A DNA stretch of 60,384 nt from an uncultured Bacteroidales bacterium (GTDB taxonomy: Bacteria; Bacteroidota; Bacteroidia; Bacteroidales; G3-4614), in NCBI GenBank assembly GCA_949297125.1, contig CASFRS010000010.1, forward strand, positions 1-60,384, in the 5' to 3' direction. Numbering within the stretch: position 1 is the stretch's first letter; every line of letters begins with the position of its first letter. The notes under the pieces were generated by a model. The model made no database searches, was not told where the DNA came from, and saw only the letters and a list, made by a program, of their open reading frames with translations. Positions 37,654 through 46,945 of this stretch are shown piece after piece. Made by a program: the position numbers and the translations under genes.

Positions 37654-40653
37654 TCAATCAGTATATAATTCCAGTCTTTTATCAACAATCTCCTTTATAT
37701 CGTCATCCTCGCCGTAATTCTCCGAGAGGCTTTTCAGGTACTGCACTGCCTTGTAGCGGTCGCCCTTCCTGTACGAAATATCCGAAAGGAGTACGATACC
37801 GCGTGCCACCCAGTAACGCTGTCCCGTACCGCTCGAGACAAGGGCCGAAGCATAAGCGGCAGCCCCGTCCATATCGCCGGCGGCATAACGTCTCTCCCCG
37901 AGACGGTAAGCAGCCTCCGCCCCGTAGACGCTCCGCATGTCGGCGGCAAGCCTCGCCATATCGGCATCGGCTGCCTCCGTCTCCCCGAGTTTTGAATATG
38001 CCGAGGCGCGGAGGTAGAGCATATGGGCGTAATCGTTCGGCGGAAGGGAGGAATTCAACAACAGGGAGGCCTCCGATACGGCAACGTCGAACCTGCCTGC
38101 CCCGAAAGATGAACGGACAAGCCCGCAACGCGCCCCGGTACACCCCGCCCAGTCGGGGAATCCGTCCGAAATCCTGCGGTACAACTTTTCGGCAACGGCA
38201 AAATTCCCCGCATTCTCTTCAACCGATGCGAGCAGCGAAAGCGACTCCGCCGCAAAACGGGTGTTACCTCCTTTCCCCACGGCCTTCTGCAAAAACTGGC
38301 GGCAACGGGACGTATCCCCTTTTTCATACATGTAGCTGCCGGCATAATAAGCGGCATCGGCGGCAAAAGCCCCTTCGGGGAAACTCTCGAGATACCCTTC
38401 CAGACGGGCTATCCCGTCGGACGGCAATTTCAGGAAAAGGTTTTCCGCGGCAAGGAAAGTCAGCGAATCAATCTCTGCCGCATCGTACCCTTCGCCTTTC
38501 CTGTAATCGTTCAAGTACTCCATATACCCCTCCATGTTGCCGCTCTGCACATAAAGGTTCTTCAAATCGGCTTCCGCAATCCCGGCCTCTTCGCTTCCCG
38601 GATACATGGCAACCACCTTTTTATAAGCATCCAGGGCCTCGTCCATATCCCCGGCATTGACATAAGCCACGGCCCTCTGCAGCGATGCGGCGCGCGCCGC
38701 ATCGCTCGACGGGTATCGCGAAACAAGCGACGACAGCACCCCTATCCCCTTATTCTCCTTTCCGGACGCAATAAGGCTCATCCCCTCAAGATACATGGCA
38801 TCCGGCAGATACCCGGAAGAGGGGAACTCCTTGCGCAACCGCTCCATAAACGTGAGAACCCCTTCGGGACGTTTCTGGATTTGCGCTATGACCCCTTGCC
38901 GGAAAATGGCATAATCGGCATTTTCGGGATAAAGTTCGCCCCCTTTCACATATGCAGCCGAAGCGCCGGAATAATCGGAAGCCATATAGCGGCAATCCCC
39001 TATCCTGCACCACGCATCGGCGGCTACGCGCGGAGTTGCGCCACGTGCCGAGACGAATCTGGAGAACATCTGTTCAGCCCCGATATAGTCGCCCGTCGAA
39101 AACCGTGTATACCCCAGACTGTAATAAACAGAAGGAACAACGGAGGGCGAACACTCCAGGGCTTTTGAGAAATCGGTTGCCGCAGCGGCGAAATCGCCTT
39201 TGGCATAGGCAATCTCACCCCTCCACAGGAGAGCCTTGCCCAAAATATCGGGCGAGAGCGCGCCCATATCGGCAGCCTGCGAAAAGCGGGAAAAGGCCTC
39301 GTCCATATCGCCGTCCACATATGCCTGCGAACCCATGCGGTAAAGAATCTCCTGCCTTGCCTTCAATATCACTTCATCGGGATTATCTATATTTTCAATA
39401 GAGGCAAGCGCCTCTTCGTAGTTGTCCGCCGTAAAATAGCGGTTTACAAGGAGGCGGTTTATAACATCCACATTCCTGGAGTCGGGGAACATGTTCACGT
39501 ACGACTCGAATGTAGCCACGGCCTTTTCAAAAGAGACAATCGACGTTTCGTTCAGCAACAGGGCATAATTGAAAAGCGCGGCTTCCCTTACCGGCATGTC
39601 CGACCCCCGCTCCACGGCATTGCCGTATGCCAGCAACGCCCCGTCCTTGTCCCCTTCGGCAAGGTAAGAGTGCCCCAGATACAGGGATGCGCTCTGCATC
39701 AGCTCTTCATCATCGCCCTCAACCCTGCCGAGCGACGAGATTGCTCCGCGGTAATTGCCGTCGGAATAATACGACACCCCGAGCATATAAAAATCGGTCG
39801 GCAACGGCTTGTCGGCAATCCCAGCATACTCCTCGAGGAAACGGATGCACTTCTCGCGCTCGCCCGTATAAAATGCCGACTCGCCGCAGATACGCAACAG
39901 TTCGGCGCGCGCACTCACGTCGCCGGAAGAGGCGGCAAGCAGTTCCTCGCCCGATTCCAGGGCACGTCCGAAACGCTTGTCGGCATAATAGATGCCGGTC
40001 AGGAAATAGCGTGCCGCATCGGAATACTTCTCCGTCCGCGACAGCTTGTCGAAACCGGTTTCGGCCTCGGCGTACCCGCCCGTCGCATAACAGGCGGCCG
40101 ATTTATAAAAAAGCGCATCATCGCCGTACTGCGAAGAGGGCGACGGGGGAAAGCCGTCGAGCAGACGTTCCGTTCCGGCAAAATCGCCCCTTTCGTATTT
40201 TATAATGGCCTGGTTGAGAGTCATCAGCTCCCGCTCGTTACGGGAGAGCGTACGGCTGTCGATACCGGCATAGAGAGTTTCGGCATCATCCGTCCTGCCC
40301 GATTTCATGTAAAGGTCGGCCAGCATGGCTTTGGCCGAAGGAATCCCCTCCCTCTCCACGCTTCCGGCTATATACCGTTCCAGCAACAGCACGGCATCTG
40401 CATCGCCGTTTTCATACGCCGACTTCACCAGAGCCGATCCGGCTTTCAATCCCGCCATGGGCAGGCCCGACTCGTCCGACAAGGACTTGCCGAAAGCATT
40501 CCGGCTGCCCATAAAAGATTTTCCCGCAGCCATTCTTTCGCCGACACCGTACCAGTAGGGCGTGGAAAAATTTCCGGCAAGGAGACCTGACATCCCGCCC
40601 TTTACGCACATAACCGCCACGATGCATATTACATACCGTGCAAGTCTCTCCAT
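37654..40653 (-). CDS. Large tetratricopeptide repeat (TPR) envelope protein
   Basis: This 999-residue protein begins with a hydrophobic segment (residues about 6-20; signal peptide or anchor). It consists almost entirely of TPR/Sel1-like helical pairs, with recurrent patterns such as 'YSLGYTRFSTGDYIGAEQMFSRFV' and 'AYKKVVAMYPGSEEAGIAEADL'. More than ten repeats can be seen. It probably works as a scaffold in the periplasm. It sits 39 bp after the efflux outer-membrane channel gene and 3 bp ahead of the barrel gene on the same strand. The ATG at 40653 was chosen because the longer frame would start with TTG. Confidence 0.8.
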   Translation of the reverse strand: MERLARYVICIVAVMCVKGGMSGLLAGNFSTPYWYGVGERMAAGKSFMGSRNAFGKSLSDESGLPMAGLKAGSALVKSAYENGDADAVLLLERYIAGSVEREGIPSAKAMLADLYMKSGRTDDAETLYAGIDSRTLSRNERELMTLNQAIIKYERGDFAGTERLLDGFPPSPSSQYGDDALFYKSAACYATGGYAEAETGFDKLSRTEKYSDAARYFLTGIYYADKRFGRALESGEELLAASSGDVSARAELLRICGESAFYTGEREKCIRFLEEYAGIADKPLPTDFYMLGVSYYSDGNYRGAISSLGRVEGDDEELMQSASLYLGHSYLAEGDKDGALLAYGNAVERGSDMPVREAALFNYALLLNETSIVSFEKAVATFESYVNMFPDSRNVDVINRLLVNRYFTADNYEEALASIENIDNPDEVILKARQEILYRMGSQAYVDGDMDEAFSRFSQAADMGALSPDILGKALLWRGEIAYAKGDFAAAATDFSKALECSPSVVPSVYYSLGYTRFSTGDYIGAEQMFSRFVSARGATPRVAADAWCRIGDCRYMASDYSGASAAYVKGGELYPENADYAIFRQGVIAQIQKRPEGVLTFMERLRKEFPSSGYLPDAMYLEGMSLIASGKENKGIGVLSSLVSRYPSSDAARAASLQRAVAYVNAGDMDEALDAYKKVVAMYPGSEEAGIAEADLKNLYVQSGNMEGYMEYLNDYRKGEGYDAAEIDSLTFLAAENLFLKLPSDGIARLEGYLESFPEGAFAADAAYYAGSYMYEKGDTSRCRQFLQKAVGKGGNTRFAAESLSLLASVEENAGNFAVAEKLYRRISDGFPDWAGCTGARCGLVRSSFGAGRFDVAVSEASLLLNSSLPPNDYAHMLYLRASAYSKLGETEAADADMARLAADMRSVYGAEAAYRLGERRYAAGDMDGAAAYASALVSSGTGQRYWVARGIVLLSDISYRKGDRYKAVQYLKSLSENYGEDDDIKEIVDKRLELYTD

Positions 40654-40692
40654 ATTGTCCGACAATAAAAACTGATGAAAAAATCCGGTTGT

Positions 40693-42069
40693 CTACATCT
40701 GCCATCCGCCGCCCAGCACCTTGTAAAGCTGCACAAGGGCGAGGTGTTCGTCGCGTACGGCATTGCTCAATGCTATCTGTGCGGAGAAATAGCGGCGGTG
40801 CGCATCCAATACATCTATATAGTTTATGCTGCCGCCCCTGTACTGCAAATGCGCCAGATCGACATATTTCTTCGATGCGTCGCAAAGGTTCGCCATAAGC
40901 TGCAACGTCTCCCGCGACTTCTTGTACGTTATAACGGCATCGTTCGCTTCCTTGAAAACCTCCAGCACCTTCTGTTCGTAGTTAAGGCGCGCCTGGTCGT
41001 AAGCGGCAAGCGCGGCCTTGTATTTTGCAAGTTTGCGGCCGAACCCGAAAGCCGGAGAAGCCAGCGACCCTATAAGATAGGTGAACGGCGACTTGAAATA
41101 GCTTGTAAAGACATTGTTCTCCCAACCGCCGGTAAGGCTGATTGTAAGTTTGGGGAAACGGTCGGCATAGGCAATACCCGCATCGGCCATGGCGGCCCGC
41201 AGGTTCTGTTCCGAAGCCCGAACATCGGGACGCCGCTGCAACAGGACGGTAGGCAGCCCGATGGGTATGGAGTCGGGGAAGTCGGGCGTGGTGCTCATTT
41301 TCGAGCGGATAATCTCCCAGTCGGGGTATTCGCCCATAAGCAGTGCGATGCTGTTCTCCGTAATCTTTATGCGGCTCTCCAGGTCGGGGATAAGCGATGC
41401 CGTAGTGGCATACTCCACCTTGGCCTGCTGATAGACCGTTTCCGAGGTAAGCCCCCCCTCGAAGCGCACCTTTGCCTGAAACTCGCTCTCGCCGCGTGTG
41501 GTAAGGGTCCGGCGCACTATGGCAAGTTCGTTGTCGAGGGCCACCAGCCTGAAATATGCAGAAGCCACCTCCGAAACCAGCAGCATCTGCATGGCACGCT
41601 GGTTCTCGAGAGTGTTCAGGAACTCGGCCTCTCCCTTTTTCTTCGCCCAGCGCAGGCTTCCCCACAAATCTATCTCCCAGCTTATATTCCCTTTCAGGGC
41701 AAGTTCCACCTCCCGTTTGGGGTCGGAATCGTAATACTGGTAACGTTCGTCGTCGCCGTAGGCCGTTATTCCCAGCTCCGGGGCGAAATTGGCCTTGTCT
41801 ATCCTGTAAAGCTGCCTCATCTGCTCCACGCGCGCAGCCGCCGCCAGCATCTCCTTGTTGTTGGCAAGCGTCTTTTCAATTATGCGGCACAACAGCGTAT
41901 CGCCGTAATACTCCCACCAGCGCAGGTCGGCAATGGTAACGGAATCGGCATCGATTCCCCGCACAATCTGATCCGGCAGGTTCAGTTCGGGCTGCTTGCA
42001 ATGCTTCTTTACGCCGCACGAGACCATGGCGGCAAGACACAGAAGAGAGAATACTATCCTTATTTTCAT
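40693..42069 (-). CDS. RND efflux outer-membrane lipoprotein (TolC/OprM family)
   Basis: This 458-residue lipoprotein (lipobox MVSC, Cys18) belongs to the TolC/OprM outer-membrane channel family. Coiled-coil tunnel helices are visible in the repeated segments (LANNKEMLAAAARVEQMRQLYRIDKANFAPELGI and its later duplicate LRAAMADAGIAYADRFPKLTISLTGG). The LLQRRPDVRASEQNLRAAMA motif is typical. It provides the exit duct for the RND pump and overlaps the pump gene by four bases (ATGA). The three genes 46419-40693 make a complete tripartite system. Confidence 0.95.
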   Translation of the reverse strand: MKIRIVFSLLCLAAMVSCGVKKHCKQPELNLPDQIVRGIDADSVTIADLRWWEYYGDTLLCRIIEKTLANNKEMLAAAARVEQMRQLYRIDKANFAPELGITAYGDDERYQYYDSDPKREVELALKGNISWEIDLWGSLRWAKKKGEAEFLNTLENQRAMQMLLVSEVASAYFRLVALDNELAIVRRTLTTRGESEFQAKVRFEGGLTSETVYQQAKVEYATTASLIPDLESRIKITENSIALLMGEYPDWEIIRSKMSTTPDFPDSIPIGLPTVLLQRRPDVRASEQNLRAAMADAGIAYADRFPKLTISLTGGWENNVFTSYFKSPFTYLIGSLASPAFGFGRKLAKYKAALAAYDQARLNYEQKVLEVFKEANDAVITYKKSRETLQLMANLCDASKKYVDLAHLQYRGGSINYIDVLDAHRRYFSAQIALSNAVRDEHLALVQLYKVLGGGWQM

Positions 42070-45000
42070 TTCTTAAATTTCGCTTTGATACGATAAACCC
42101 AGACAAAGAAGAACGGGACGAACAGTATACCTACGGTAATGGCCACAAGCATACCGAAGAACACCCCCGTACCTATACCCTGACGGCTTGCCGAACCGGG
42201 GCCCGATGCGAACACCAGCGGCAGCAGGCCCAATATAAAGGCCAGCGAGGTCATGACAATTGGGCGGAAGCGCAGGTGCGCCGCCGTAACGGCAGCCGAC
42301 ACCACATCCTTGCCCTTCTCCACCTCCTCCTTGGCGAACTCCACTATTAGGATGGCGTTCTTGGCCACAAGCCCCACGAGCATTACAAGACCTATCTGGA
42401 AATAGATATTGTTCTCCAGCCCGCACATCCATATGCCGAGGTACGCGCCTATACCCGCCACCGGCAGGGAAATAATCACCGCAATCGGTACGGACCAGCT
42501 CTCGTACTGCGCGGCAAGGAACAGGAACACGAACAGGAAAGCCAGCGCCAGCACCACCCCGGTCTGGCCGCTGACGTGCTTCTCCTGATAGGAGAGGCCG
42601 CTCCATTCCACCCCGATATTCGGCGGCAGGTGCTGCTTGACTATATCCTCCAGGACCTCCATGGCCTGTCCCGAACTGTACCCGTGGGCGGCCTCGCCCG
42701 ATATGGTAGCGGAAGTAAACATGTTAAAGCGTTTTATAGTCCCCGCCCCCGTGGTATAATGGGTATTGCCGAGCGAGGTTATAGGAATCATCGCACCGTC
42801 GTTGCCCCTTACGAAGAAGAGGTCGAGGCTGTTGCGGTAAGCCCTGTAAGGGGCCTCCGCCTGGATATATACGCGGTAGATACGGTTGAACATGTTGAAG
42901 TCGTTCACATATATCGAACCGGTAAAAGCCTTCATCGTCGAAAATATGTTCGACATGGAAACCCCCTGCATCCGCGCCTTGTCGCGGTCCACATCGAAGT
43001 AGAGCTGCGGGATATCCCCCTGCATGGAGTGCATCAGCCCGGTAAGTTCCGGACGGCGCGAGGCATAATACATGAACGTGTCCACTGCCGCCTGCAATTC
43101 ATCGTAGGTAGTATTCCCGCGGGCCTCGAGCACCATCTCGAACCCGCCCGAGTTTCCCAGACCGGGGATAACCGGAGGGGTGGATATGTAGACCTTGCTC
43201 TCGGGGTATTTCGAGAATTCATCCCTTACGCGCGCCATAATCTCGTTTATGTCTTCCGACTCCCTCTCGTTCCACGGCTTGAGTATAACCGTAAGCTGGC
43301 TGTGCGCCTGGTTGGTGCCCACGCGCGGAGAAGAACCGGTAACATTCAGCACGTACTGCACGTCGGGGTCCTGCATAAGGTAATCCATCGCCCTGTCCGT
43401 AACAATGCGCGTGCGCTCTATTGTAGCCCCTTCGGGGAGTTCAAGTTCAACGGTAAAATACCCCTGGTCCTCCTGCGGCATGAAACTCGACGGCACAATC
43501 CTGTTAAGCACGAAAATGGCAATCAGGATAATGCCGAAAGCGGCGAACATGCGCCGCGAATGCGCAAGCGTCTTCAATATAAGGCGTCCGTACGTGCGGT
43601 TGCCGAGAGCCAGCCCTATGTTTATGCGGCGGAATATCCCCCGTTTCTTCTTGCCGTCATCCGGTTTCAGGAAAAGCGATGCCATTACGGGGCTGAGCGT
43701 CAGGGCCACTATAGTGGATATGACCACCGATACGGCAATGGTTATCGTAAACTGGCGGTAGAGCTGGCCTGTGATTCCCGACAGGAAACTTACGGGAACG
43801 AACACGGCGCAGAGCACCAGCGACATCGCTATCAGCGCGCCGCTGAGGCTGCGCATGGCCTTCTTCGTGGCCTCGTACGGCGACAGATGCTCCTCGTTCA
43901 TCAGGCGGTAGACGTTCTCCACCACCACAATGGCGTCGTCCACCACAATACCTATGGCAAGGATAAGCCCCAACAGCGTAAGCATGTTCAGCGAGAAACC
44001 GAAAATCAGCATCACGCCGAACGTACCGACAAGCGAAATGGGCACCGCCACAATCGGGATAAGCGTCGCCCGCCAGCTCTGCAGCGACAGGTAAACCACA
44101 AGGATAACCAGCAGCAGGGCTTCAAACAGGGTGCGGTAAACGTGGTGTATCGATTCCGAAATGTAAGTAGTCATGTCGAAAGGAATCTCGTACGAAATCC
44201 CTTCGGGGAAGTTGCGGCTTATCTCTTCCATGGCCACCTTAACCGATTCTGCAACCTCCATGGCGTTGGCCCCGGGCAGCATCCTTATATCGAGCACGGC
44301 GGCATTTCCGCCGTTTATACCGCTTTCGGTATTGTACGATGCAGCCTCCAGCGAAATACGGGCCACATCCCTGAGGCGGATAATAGAACCGTCGGGATTT
44401 GCCCGCACCACAATCTCCTCGAACTGGCTCACCGACGAAAGGCGTCCCTGCGCGGTAATCGGTGTGGTAACATCTATTCCCTCCATCGGGGCCTGTCCCA
44501 GCACACCGGCTGCCGATTCGCGGTTCTGGTCCTTCAGCGCCGACTGCAAGTCCTGTACCGTCAGCCCCAGGTCGGCAAGTTTGTCGGGCTGCACCCATAT
44601 CTGCATCGCGTAGTACCGGCTTCCCACGTTCGACACCTTACCCACGCCTGGAATACGCCGCAACATGTCCAGCACGTTCAGCGTGGCGTAGTTGCTGAGG
44701 TATATCTCGTCGAACTTGGGGTCGGACGAGAGGAGCGTTACCGTCATCAGTTTGTTCGACGCCCTTTTCTCTACCGAAATACCGTTCTGCACAACCTCGG
44801 CCGGAAGGCGCGATTCGGCCTCCTTCAACCGGTTCTGTATATCTACTGCCGCAAGGTCGGGGTTTGTGGAAATGTCGAATGTAACCACGGCCGAGAAACC
44901 TCCCGAATTGGAACTCGACGACTCCATGTATATCATGCCCGGCGTACCGTTCAGTTCCTGCTCTATAGGAGTAGCCACCGCCTGCGTTACCGTCTGCGCG

Positions 45001-45161
45001 TCGGCTCCCGGGTAAGAAGCCGTAATCTGCACCACCGGCGGCACAATCTGCGGATACTGGTCTATCGGGAGCAGGGTAAGCCCTATCAGGCCGAGAATCA
45101 GTATTACAAGCGACAGTACTGTCGAAAATACGGGACGATCTATAAAAAAATCCGCTTTCAT
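42066..45161 (-). CDS. RND multidrug efflux transporter (AcrB/HAE1 type)
   Basis: This 1031-residue inner-membrane proton-driven pump has the expected twelve-helix layout. It opens FFIDRPVFSTVLSLVILILGLIGL. The duplicated motifs include GIVVDDAIVVVENVYR in TM4 with the two proton-relay aspartates. The PDPDVQ/PQEDQGYFTVELELPEGATIERT porter segments, WSGLSYQEK and GLVAKNAILIVEFAKE follow. It sits between the adaptor and the outer-membrane channel, overlapping the latter. The substrate range cannot be told; bile salts or drugs are likely. TPR and barrel genes downstream may extend the same transcript. Confidence 0.97.
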   Translation of the reverse strand: MKADFFIDRPVFSTVLSLVILILGLIGLTLLPIDQYPQIVPPVVQITASYPGADAQTVTQAVATPIEQELNGTPGMIYMESSSSNSGGFSAVVTFDISTNPDLAAVDIQNRLKEAESRLPAEVVQNGISVEKRASNKLMTVTLLSSDPKFDEIYLSNYATLNVLDMLRRIPGVGKVSNVGSRYYAMQIWVQPDKLADLGLTVQDLQSALKDQNRESAAGVLGQAPMEGIDVTTPITAQGRLSSVSQFEEIVVRANPDGSIIRLRDVARISLEAASYNTESGINGGNAAVLDIRMLPGANAMEVAESVKVAMEEISRNFPEGISYEIPFDMTTYISESIHHVYRTLFEALLLVILVVYLSLQSWRATLIPIVAVPISLVGTFGVMLIFGFSLNMLTLLGLILAIGIVVDDAIVVVENVYRLMNEEHLSPYEATKKAMRSLSGALIAMSLVLCAVFVPVSFLSGITGQLYRQFTITIAVSVVISTIVALTLSPVMASLFLKPDDGKKKRGIFRRINIGLALGNRTYGRLILKTLAHSRRMFAAFGIILIAIFVLNRIVPSSFMPQEDQGYFTVELELPEGATIERTRIVTDRAMDYLMQDPDVQYVLNVTGSSPRVGTNQAHSQLTVILKPWNERESEDINEIMARVRDEFSKYPESKVYISTPPVIPGLGNSGGFEMVLEARGNTTYDELQAAVDTFMYYASRRPELTGLMHSMQGDIPQLYFDVDRDKARMQGVSMSNIFSTMKAFTGSIYVNDFNMFNRIYRVYIQAEAPYRAYRNSLDLFFVRGNDGAMIPITSLGNTHYTTGAGTIKRFNMFTSATISGEAAHGYSSGQAMEVLEDIVKQHLPPNIGVEWSGLSYQEKHVSGQTGVVLALAFLFVFLFLAAQYESWSVPIAVIISLPVAGIGAYLGIWMCGLENNIYFQIGLVMLVGLVAKNAILIVEFAKEEVEKGKDVVSAAVTAAHLRFRPIVMTSLAFILGLLPLVFASGPGSASRQGIGTGVFFGMLVAITVGILFVPFFFVWVYRIKAKFKK

Positions 45162-45171
45162 ACGTCAGTTA

Positions 45172-46419
45172 CTATTCAGCCTGTTCCGACTGTTCCGGCA
45201 CGACCTCGACAGGCGACACCTTGATTCCGTGCGACAATTTGTTATACCCTTCCACCACTACTCTCTCGTCGGCGGCAAGCCCCCTTTCCACAACTATGTT
45301 GTTCCCTATCTCGGGGCCTGTTTCAATAAAACGCTTTTCAACTATGCTGTCGGCGCGCACCACGAAAATATGCGCCCCGCCCTTCTCTATTACAATGGAT
45401 TTCGACGGGACCACAACGGCATTCTCCCTCACGTCCAGCAGCAGCCTCACACGGGTGAACTGCCCCGGCAGAAGGATATGGTCGGGGTTGGCCATTTCGG
45501 CGCGTACCGAAAACGTCCCCGTCTGCGGGTTCACCTGCGGGTCGGCAAAATCGACAAGCCCCCTGAACGGGTATTTCGACCCGTCGGCAAGCGTAACCGT
45601 AATGTACGGGTCCCACGTACGGGTAGAGTCCTTGTGCCCAATGTTTACGTTCCGGGCCTTGCTCCGGAGGTAGTCGAGCGCCGTCATGCTGAAATCCACC
45701 TGAACCGTATCGCTCTTCACAACCGTGGCAAGGAGCGACTTGCCGCCCGGCCCCACAAGCGTACCTATGTCGGCGTTGCGTTCCGATATATACCCCGATA
45801 TGGGAGAATGCACCGACGTATAGCTCAACGTAAGTTCCGCCTGCGTAAGGTCGGCCTCGCTCACTATCACGTCGGCCGTAGAACTCTCGTAAAGGGCAAT
45901 GGCGTTGTCCAGATCCAGCTGGCTTGCCGCATTGTGCTCATAAAGCGGGCGGATACGGTTCAGGTCGCGTTCGGCCTTCAGGGCCTGTGCCTTGGCCTTG
46001 TTAAGTTGCGCCTTTGCGCGTTCCACCTTGGCCTTGTACAGTTTCGGGTCTATTATGAAAAGCGTCTGACCCTTGCGCACGTAAGTACCTTCATCGAAGA
46101 GCATCTGTTCCAGATAACCCTCCACCCTGGCGCGTATCTCCACAAACTGCTGTGCCCTTATCCTGCCCACATACTCGCCGTATATCCTCACGTCGTCCGT
46201 CCTGACGGGCTCCACTCCCACGACCGGGAGAGCCGGCGGCAGGGGTTCGGGACGGAGCAGGAAATAAAGCCCCACGGCCATGGCCGCCAATACCGCCAGT
46301 ATCAATACCTTGCTTTTGTTGCTCAAACGTATCCTTATACCGGAAACCTTGCGATAGCACTTCTTTACGGCAGCATACAGCTTCTGCAGATACGGCTGCA
46401 ACTTTTCAATCAGATTCAT
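45172..46419 (-). CDS. RND efflux periplasmic adaptor (AcrA/HlyD family)
   Basis: This 415-residue membrane fusion protein starts with about 40 basic and amphipathic residues, then one transmembrane segment (KVLILAVLAAMAVGLYFLLRP). It lacks a lipobox. The lipoyl-like half motifs (RIRAQQFVEIRARVEGYLEQMLFDEGTYVRKGQTLFIID), a coiled-coil hairpin rich in KAK/AQ, and the beta-barrel RAEMANPDHILLPGQFTRVRLLL are clear. It links the pump at 45161 to the outer-membrane duct and is the first gene of the efflux operon. I chose the ATG at 46419, since the longer frame overlaps the leader behind a repeat-borne promoter. Confidence 0.95.
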   Translation of the reverse strand: MNLIEKLQPYLQKLYAAVKKCYRKVSGIRIRLSNKSKVLILAVLAAMAVGLYFLLRPEPLPPALPVVGVEPVRTDDVRIYGEYVGRIRAQQFVEIRARVEGYLEQMLFDEGTYVRKGQTLFIIDPKLYKAKVERAKAQLNKAKAQALKAERDLNRIRPLYEHNAASQLDLDNAIALYESSTADVIVSEADLTQAELTLSYTSVHSPISGYISERNADIGTLVGPGGKSLLATVVKSDTVQVDFSMTALDYLRSKARNVNIGHKDSTRTWDPYITVTLADGSKYPFRGLVDFADPQVNPQTGTFSVRAEMANPDHILLPGQFTRVRLLLDVRENAVVVPSKSIVIEKGGAHIFVVRADSIVEKRFIETGPEIGNNIVVERGLAADERVVVEGYNKLSHGIKVSPVEVVPEQSEQAE

Positions 46420-46624
46420 AAAAACACTTATATGGCGACTGCCTTGCCGGAAAAAGCCGGCACGCAATCATATAAAAAACAACTCCCATGCGCGGGTACG
46501 CCGCCCTGTGCCCTCCCCTCTCTGCGGCATTGCCCTTTCTTTATCCGCCACGGCAGGCGGCATATTCGCAACCTCTGCCAGGATAAGCCTTTAACAAGGG
46601 CGCAGATTATATTTCCCTCTCCGG

Positions 46625-46655
46625 CAAAAATAATGCAAACGAGGGCAGAGACAAA
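46625..46655 (-). promoter_or_regulatory. Proximal promoter of the RND operon, borne on a repeat
   Basis: On the minus strand TTTG (complement of 46652-46655), 19 bases, then TATTTTTG (complement of 46625-46632). Both boxes fit the consensus. The leader would be about 200 nt. Confidence 0.75.
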
Positions 46656-46714
46656 CCGTGAGGTTCGGCTATGCCGAGTGCAGCCTGTTTTCGCTGATTC
46701 GCAGCAAAGATAAT
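46635..46714 (-). repeat. Dispersed promoter-bearing repeat, copy 4
   Basis: This 80-bp unit begins GCAAACGAGGGCAGAGACAA, as copy 3 does, and shares GGTTCGGCTATGCCGAGTGC with it. On the minus strand its first hairpin reads GCTG-CGAAT-CAGC; copies 2 and 3 have GCCGT-AGA-ACGGC in that place. A partial further unit follows from 46715. The wider gap 46420-46945 contains only this repeat, promoters and AT-rich sequence. Confidence 0.9.
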
Positions 46715-46765
46715 GCAAACGGGTGCGGCAACAGACACAAGAGAGCCCCGTTGCACCAGGCGCAG

Positions 46766-46784
46766 CCTATCCCGGCCGGATAGG
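46766..46784. promoter_or_regulatory. Operator-like palindrome at the distal RND promoter
   Basis: CCTATCC (46766-46772) and GGATAGG (46778-46784) are separated by 5 bases. The palindrome starts immediately after the -7 box of the distal promoter (minus strand) and covers its expected start point, the usual place for a repressor site. No regulator gene adjoins the operon, so the binding protein is unknown. Confidence 0.5.
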
Positions 46785-46815
46785 CAAAGATACGCAAAAG
46801 CCACCTACAATCAAC
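46785..46815 (-). promoter_or_regulatory. Distal promoter of the RND operon
   Basis: On the minus strand GTTG (complement of 46812-46815), 19 bases, then TATCTTTG (complement of 46785-46792). The -7 box is perfect and the -33 box has one mismatch. It lies about 360 bp before the adaptor ATG and reads through repeat copy 4. Confidence 0.65.
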
Positions 46816-46945
46816 AGGATATATACATAATTAATACAAAATAGCATTCCTCAAGCAATAAAAAGATATAATACCGGCACCGACGCCGAACCCGGGGAAA
46901 GCGGATTTTGTTACAACACGGGCGGGGAGGCTATGCGGAGAAGCA

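Noticed and set aside
42576..45224. 882-residue open frame opposite the RND pump, and similar long frames at 3836-5674, 17818-19776, 24073-26181 and 35884-37668
   Set aside because: All lie antisense to well-identified genes, have a composition rich in His, Arg, Tyr and Gln, and lack family features; they reflect codon bias of the real gene.
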